A stretch of DNA of 64,000 nt. It comes from Maribacter antarcticus DSM 21422 (GTDB taxonomy: Bacteria; Bacteroidota; Bacteroidia; Flavobacteriales; Flavobacteriaceae). Each line of letters starts with the position of its first letter. The first letter of the stretch is position 1. Below the pieces are notes generated by a model. It searched no databases. It was not told the origin of the DNA and saw nothing but the letters and a program-made list of their open reading frames with translations. Shown in pieces: positions 61,087 to 64,000 of this stretch. A program made the position numbers and the translations under genes. The stretch is from NCBI RefSeq assembly GCF_000621125.1, contig NZ_JHZC01000004.1:372001-436000 (forward strand). The letters are read 5' to 3'.

Positions 61087-61755
61087 TTAGGATTCAATTC
61101 CTATAGTTTCTACTTTTTTACTTCTGTTGTAAAATACAGCTAGCCATAGCAGCTGAACCATATATAAAAACGGTTCTGCTATACTAGTATTTGGATGATT
61201 ATAAATGGTCCAAATGAAGAGTGTTGCGGCCGTTAAGAAAAAAATAAAGTGAGCGGTTCTAAATCCTGTATCTAGAATACTATGAAACAATACCGAGAGC
61301 AATAGTAGCAGATGTGCCGTATTTGATAATACATAAAACGTTTCAAAACCTTTACCTAATAGCGCAGCGCTATCTGTTATTGGTTCAAAAGAAAAGAATC
61401 CATGAAGGCTATATGTTACACCATAGAAAACAATAAATAATTCTGGTAATGCTGCTAATTTCATACCAAATAGGACTATTTTGGTAAACGAACCATAATA
61501 AAGCAAGCACCCATAGAAAAAGAATGCAAATTTATAAACCCATAGATTATTATAATTATTTTTAATTATGGTATTTAGGGAATCAGATACCCATATTGAT
61601 TCATTCGTCGCCATAAAATAGGTGCACACTAAGAAAACAGCAAGTACAAGTGCTGCAAGCGTATTATATTTTATTAAATCGCTATTCTTAAGTCTGTTTA
61701 CCTCTAGATTTTTCATGGCTATGTTCGTTTGTGTTGCATCATACATCGTCTTCAA
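61087..61755 (-). CDS. Polytopic membrane protein, unknown
   Basis: 222 residues with about six hydrophobic helices, no recognised family. The start at 61755 is uncertain; Met at 61716 (MKNLEVNRLKNSD) is an alternative that removes 13 residues. First gene of the lipoprotein operon, so it may form a membrane platform for the two lipoproteins (inference). Confidence 0.7.
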   Translation of the reverse strand: MKTMYDATQTNIAMKNLEVNRLKNSDLIKYNTLAALVLAVFLVCTYFMATNESIWVSDSLNTIIKNNYNNLWVYKFAFFFYGCLLYYGSFTKIVLFGMKLAALPELFIVFYGVTYSLHGFFSFEPITDSAALLGKGFETFYVLSNTAHLLLLLSVLFHSILDTGFRTAHFIFFLTAATLFIWTIYNHPNTSIAEPFLYMVQLLWLAVFYNRSKKVETIGIES

Positions 61756-61893
61756 AATATGCCTAAATTTTAAAATGGTTTTAAAAAAGTAATCTTGCTA
61801 ATGAACTGGGTAGTCTGTTGTACTGGGTCAAAAACATTCGTTTGCGTATCGTTACATACCAGATAAATACAGGACAAGGGCATGTATTCCCAA

Positions 61894-62427
61894 CTAAATC
61901 GTGCGTTTACCCGTCATCCCGTTAAGGTATACTTCGGCAGTACTACCAAAACCTCCTGTTTGACGTACGACTACCCCAGGAATCTGTTTAATGATATCGC
62001 TAGTATTGGTATTCCTGACACGAAACTGTTCCGTCTCTAAAACTGAAACATTGACCGTACCTTCCCGAACTTTTTGTGATTTGGATTTGCCAATTACGGT
62101 AACCTCGGACAAAGCCGCAGTTGCCTCTTTACGTATTATTTCTAGTCGTATCTGCTGATTCGTCATTAGAGAGACCCTCTTACCTAGGGTTTGGAAACCG
62201 ATGGAAGAGAATTTCAAGGTATATTGTTTTTCTACTGCTAGGCTAAAACCAAAGTACCCTGAAACATCTGTGCTGGTATAGTTCCCATCTGGATTCAATT
62301 GAACCGTAATGTCTTGCAAGGGATTTCCGCTTTCGTCCATAACATTTCCTGAGATTTCTGTTTTCTGGGCATGTAAAACTTTCGCAATTATCAGAGATGT
62401 AGTTAGTATAAGAATGGTTTTAATGTT
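61894..62427 (-). pseudogene. Truncated TonB-dependent receptor (N-terminal part)
   Basis: From ATG 62427 a signal peptide (MNIKTILILTTSLIIAKVLH) leads into a carboxypeptidase-regulatory-like domain (SGNVMDESGNPLQDITVQL to about residue 100) and the first half of the plug (SEVTVIGKSKSQK, IIKQIPGVVVRQTGGFGS). It stops at 61894 after NGMTGKRTI, where the plug normally continues. The barrel of about 500 residues is missing, and no continuation is seen in 61756-61893. Confidence 0.85.
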
Positions 62428-62444
62428 CATTAATTTTATTGAAA

Positions 62445-62984
62445 TCAGTTGGTGCAAATTCCCTGTAGCAATATTGGCTGCAGGTTAACTTCATAAGCAT
62501 TTAAAAAATTATCTTGTGTTGAGTCATACATATGTGCGCTCATTCGTATAACCTCTTTGCTAATATATGCACCTAAATAAGTGCTCTCTTTTAGACGGAT
62601 AATCTGCCGTGCCAAATGATTTGCAAGCAGGAATTGCGTTTTACCTTTTGCACTAAGTGACCGAGTAGTTTTAGATTTTAGATTTGTATTACTAGGGACC
62701 GAGTTGTTTTTCTCGGATTGCAATAAGGGTAATATCGAATTATGTAAAAATCCGTTGTAGTAGGGGTTGTCTATGGTACCGACGAAATGAATTTCAGATA
62801 TATTTCTCCGCTGCAGTACCCTAATTATGTCTCCTTGCGTTGTTTTGTCCCAATTAAAAAACATACCTACGGACGTATAGAAATAGGAATTTCCTTTAAA
62901 CCTCTTCCGAATTTGGGGTTCGATAAATTCGCTTGGACACACCAAGAACAATCTGTTTCCTTCAATTTCCCAATCCCTGCTCAT
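62445..62984 (-). CDS. Soluble protein of unknown function
   Basis: 179 residues, no signal peptide or membrane helix. NRLFLVCPSEFIEPQIRKRF, a DIIRVLQRRNISEIHFVGTI segment and a conserved-looking NPYYNGFLH follow. The strand-helix pattern with a central SEIHFVGTID stretch vaguely recalls carbonic-anhydrase-like folds, but zinc ligands are not apparent, so I assign no function. It precedes the truncated receptor by 17 bases on the same strand. The 257 bases to its right hold no supported gene. Confidence 0.6.
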   Translation of the reverse strand: MSRDWEIEGNRLFLVCPSEFIEPQIRKRFKGNSYFYTSVGMFFNWDKTTQGDIIRVLQRRNISEIHFVGTIDNPYYNGFLHNSILPLLQSEKNNSVPSNTNLKSKTTRSLSAKGKTQFLLANHLARQIIRLKESTYLGAYISKEVIRMSAHMYDSTQDNFLNAYEVNLQPILLQGICTN

Positions 62985-63241
62985 ATTGTTATCATTTTAT
63001 AGTGGACATAAAAATGAAAAAGATTCACTCCAAATTCGTTGCGGTTGAAAGTCTTATTTATAATGATATATGCTACTTTGACCTCTACGTTGTTAGGTGC
63101 TATAAGGAAATAATCACCACTAATAATGGCGTTAATTACTCCTAAAATCTTTCTAGTCTTAACTCCTCCTTTTCTGCATTTTTGTAAATGTTTCAGCTTT
63201 TGTATACGTATAGTTTAAAGTTTGATGATGACTGTTTTTGG

Positions 63242-64000
63242 TTAAATAATGCTATGTTTTTCATCCGACGAAACATAAAAACGTAAAGCTCCGACCCCAA
63301 GAACCACTAATCCTGAACATAACAGTATCACCAATACGGAAGACTGGGATTGGTTGTTAATTGGTGTGTAAGTAAACTCCGGTAATTGACCATAATCCTC
63401 GGAACTGAAAGCTTGGTTGTTGTACAGCATTGGTAAAAAATGGTCGCGCCATTCCCCTGCGAAGACAATCACCCGATTGCGATATCCTTCATAAGATTCG
63501 CTGCCATTATCTGCCAGTTGATTCATAGATCTCTGCACTAAAATAGCTGGAGAAAGCCATGTAAAATGATCAAGTAACTGCTGTTGTTTTTGCAATTGAT
63601 TTTCGTACTTGGACAAAACTGGTTCCAACTCTTTTTTAATCAAATTCTGAGATGCCATGTAGCTGTGCCAAAACGAACGCTCCTGTGTAGTATCGTTGAC
63701 CGCATATTCAGGATGGTTTCTGAGGTAATTGTCCAAGATTACATCTTGGCGTTCCGTGGCCTCGGCCTTAATGGTTCGCATCTCATTAACCATTAAAGCG
63801 CGCGAGGGTATGGGATATAGGGTACTGCCCAATTGATTTAGTATAGAGGGAATCAATAGTACAAAAACCACCCATAAGCCCAATAGGGCGACTGCATTCT
63901 TTGCCGAGCTTTCTGCCCATAGGTTCACGGCAAAGGCGAGCGCAAACCAGAAGAGCACATAGGTCAAGCTAATGCCCAAAAAACTAAGAATTGCGCTAAA
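63242..64000 (-). CDS. ABC-2 type permease, DUF3526 (5' end outside window)
   Basis: The frame stays open to the right edge, so the start lies beyond 64000; a TTG at 63979 should not be taken as the start. Visible: a membrane helix pair (ISLTYVLFWFALAFAVNLW and LLGLWVVFVLLIPSI), an extracytoplasmic domain (about 150 residues with WHSYMASQNLIKKE and WLSPAILVQRSMNQLADNG) and a final helix near the end (VLVILLCSGLVVLGVGAL). This matches DUF3526 permeases, which usually come as a pair with an ABC ATPase. Neighbouring subunits would be to the right. Confidence 0.85.
   Translation of the reverse strand, partial: FSAILSFLGISLTYVLFWFALAFAVNLWAESSAKNAVALLGLWVVFVLLIPSILNQLGSTLYPIPSRALMVNEMRTIKAEATERQDVILDNYLRNHPEYAVNDTTQERSFWHSYMASQNLIKKELEPVLSKYENQLQKQQQLLDHFTWLSPAILVQRSMNQLADNGSESYEGYRNRVIVFAGEWRDHFLPMLYNNQAFSSEDYGQLPEFTYTPINNQSQSSVLVILLCSGLVVLGVGALRFYVSSDEKHSII

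Noticed and set aside
63242-63979. TTG at 63979 as start of the DUF3526 permease
   Set aside because: The frame is open to base 64000 and the preceding residues are hydrophobic, consistent with a longer first part outside the window.

Overview
The window reads as chromosome of a marine-type Flavobacteriaceae bacterium (Bacteroidota). The evidence is the A+T-rich sequence, the near absence of Shine-Dalgarno boxes, several TAnnTTTG -7 promoter elements, and many families typical of this group: DUF2141, DUF4834, YfhO, BatA, a DUF885 peptidase, an OxyR with the two redox cysteines, and carboxypeptidase-regulatory/TonB receptor pieces. The genus cannot be fixed from the sequence alone; Maribacter, Zobellia or Cellulophaga relatives are a guess.

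Left part (1-16986): a minus-strand operon (DUF885 peptidase, aldo/keto reductase, NhaC antiporter, TIGR04076-like protein, the last cut by the window edge), then housekeeping and envelope genes: Nudix hydrolase, divergent MsrA, PBP4-type carboxypeptidase, OxyR, a secreted methyltransferase with a CIA30 protein, an M20 amidohydrolase, an HxlR regulator, an RsmB-type rRNA methylase and two lipoproteins. Middle part (17157-46390): fumarase, a RF2 gene with an intact programmed +1 frameshift, a large secreted zinc protease, threonine aldolase, YbaB, oligopeptidase B, then a probable sulfonolipid/ceramide locus (cysteine-synthase-like PLP enzyme, alpha-oxoamine synthase, convergent GNAT-type protein). 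It continues with an envelope/polysaccharide run (outer-membrane barrel, DUF4834, YfhO, glycosyltransferase, flippase, RluA) whose stop and start codons overlap, a secreted protein with a very basic tail, a broken mercaptopyruvate sulfurtransferase and uvrA.

Right part (46633-58096): two tandem copies of a two-gene module, each an ECF-type sigma factor followed by a 47-residue protein; then endonuclease III without its iron-sulfur ligands, Bcp, a conserved protein of unknown role, an MBL hydrolase, and a minus-strand operon of BatA protein, degenerate dihydroorotase, Tic20/DUF4870-like protein and esterase, followed by a glycosyltransferase. From the tRNA-Ser(UGA) at 58508 to the right edge the sequence looks like a decayed genomic island: a truncated tyrosine-recombinase gene beside the tRNA, repeat motifs that could be integrase arm sites, a truncated M19 dipeptidase joined to the integrase stump, a three-gene lipoprotein/membrane operon, a truncated TonB receptor and part of a DUF3526 ABC permease.

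The best candidates for undescribed biology are the duplicated sigma-factor/47-aa modules and the proposed three-enzyme sulfonolipid/ceramide locus. Decay is concentrated in four places: the thioredoxin-like pseudogene (26827-27205), the sulfurtransferase (42793-43613), the integrase/dipeptidase junction (58842-59138) and the TonB stub (61894-62427). No rRNA, CRISPR array, intact insertion sequence or recognisable riboswitch was seen.
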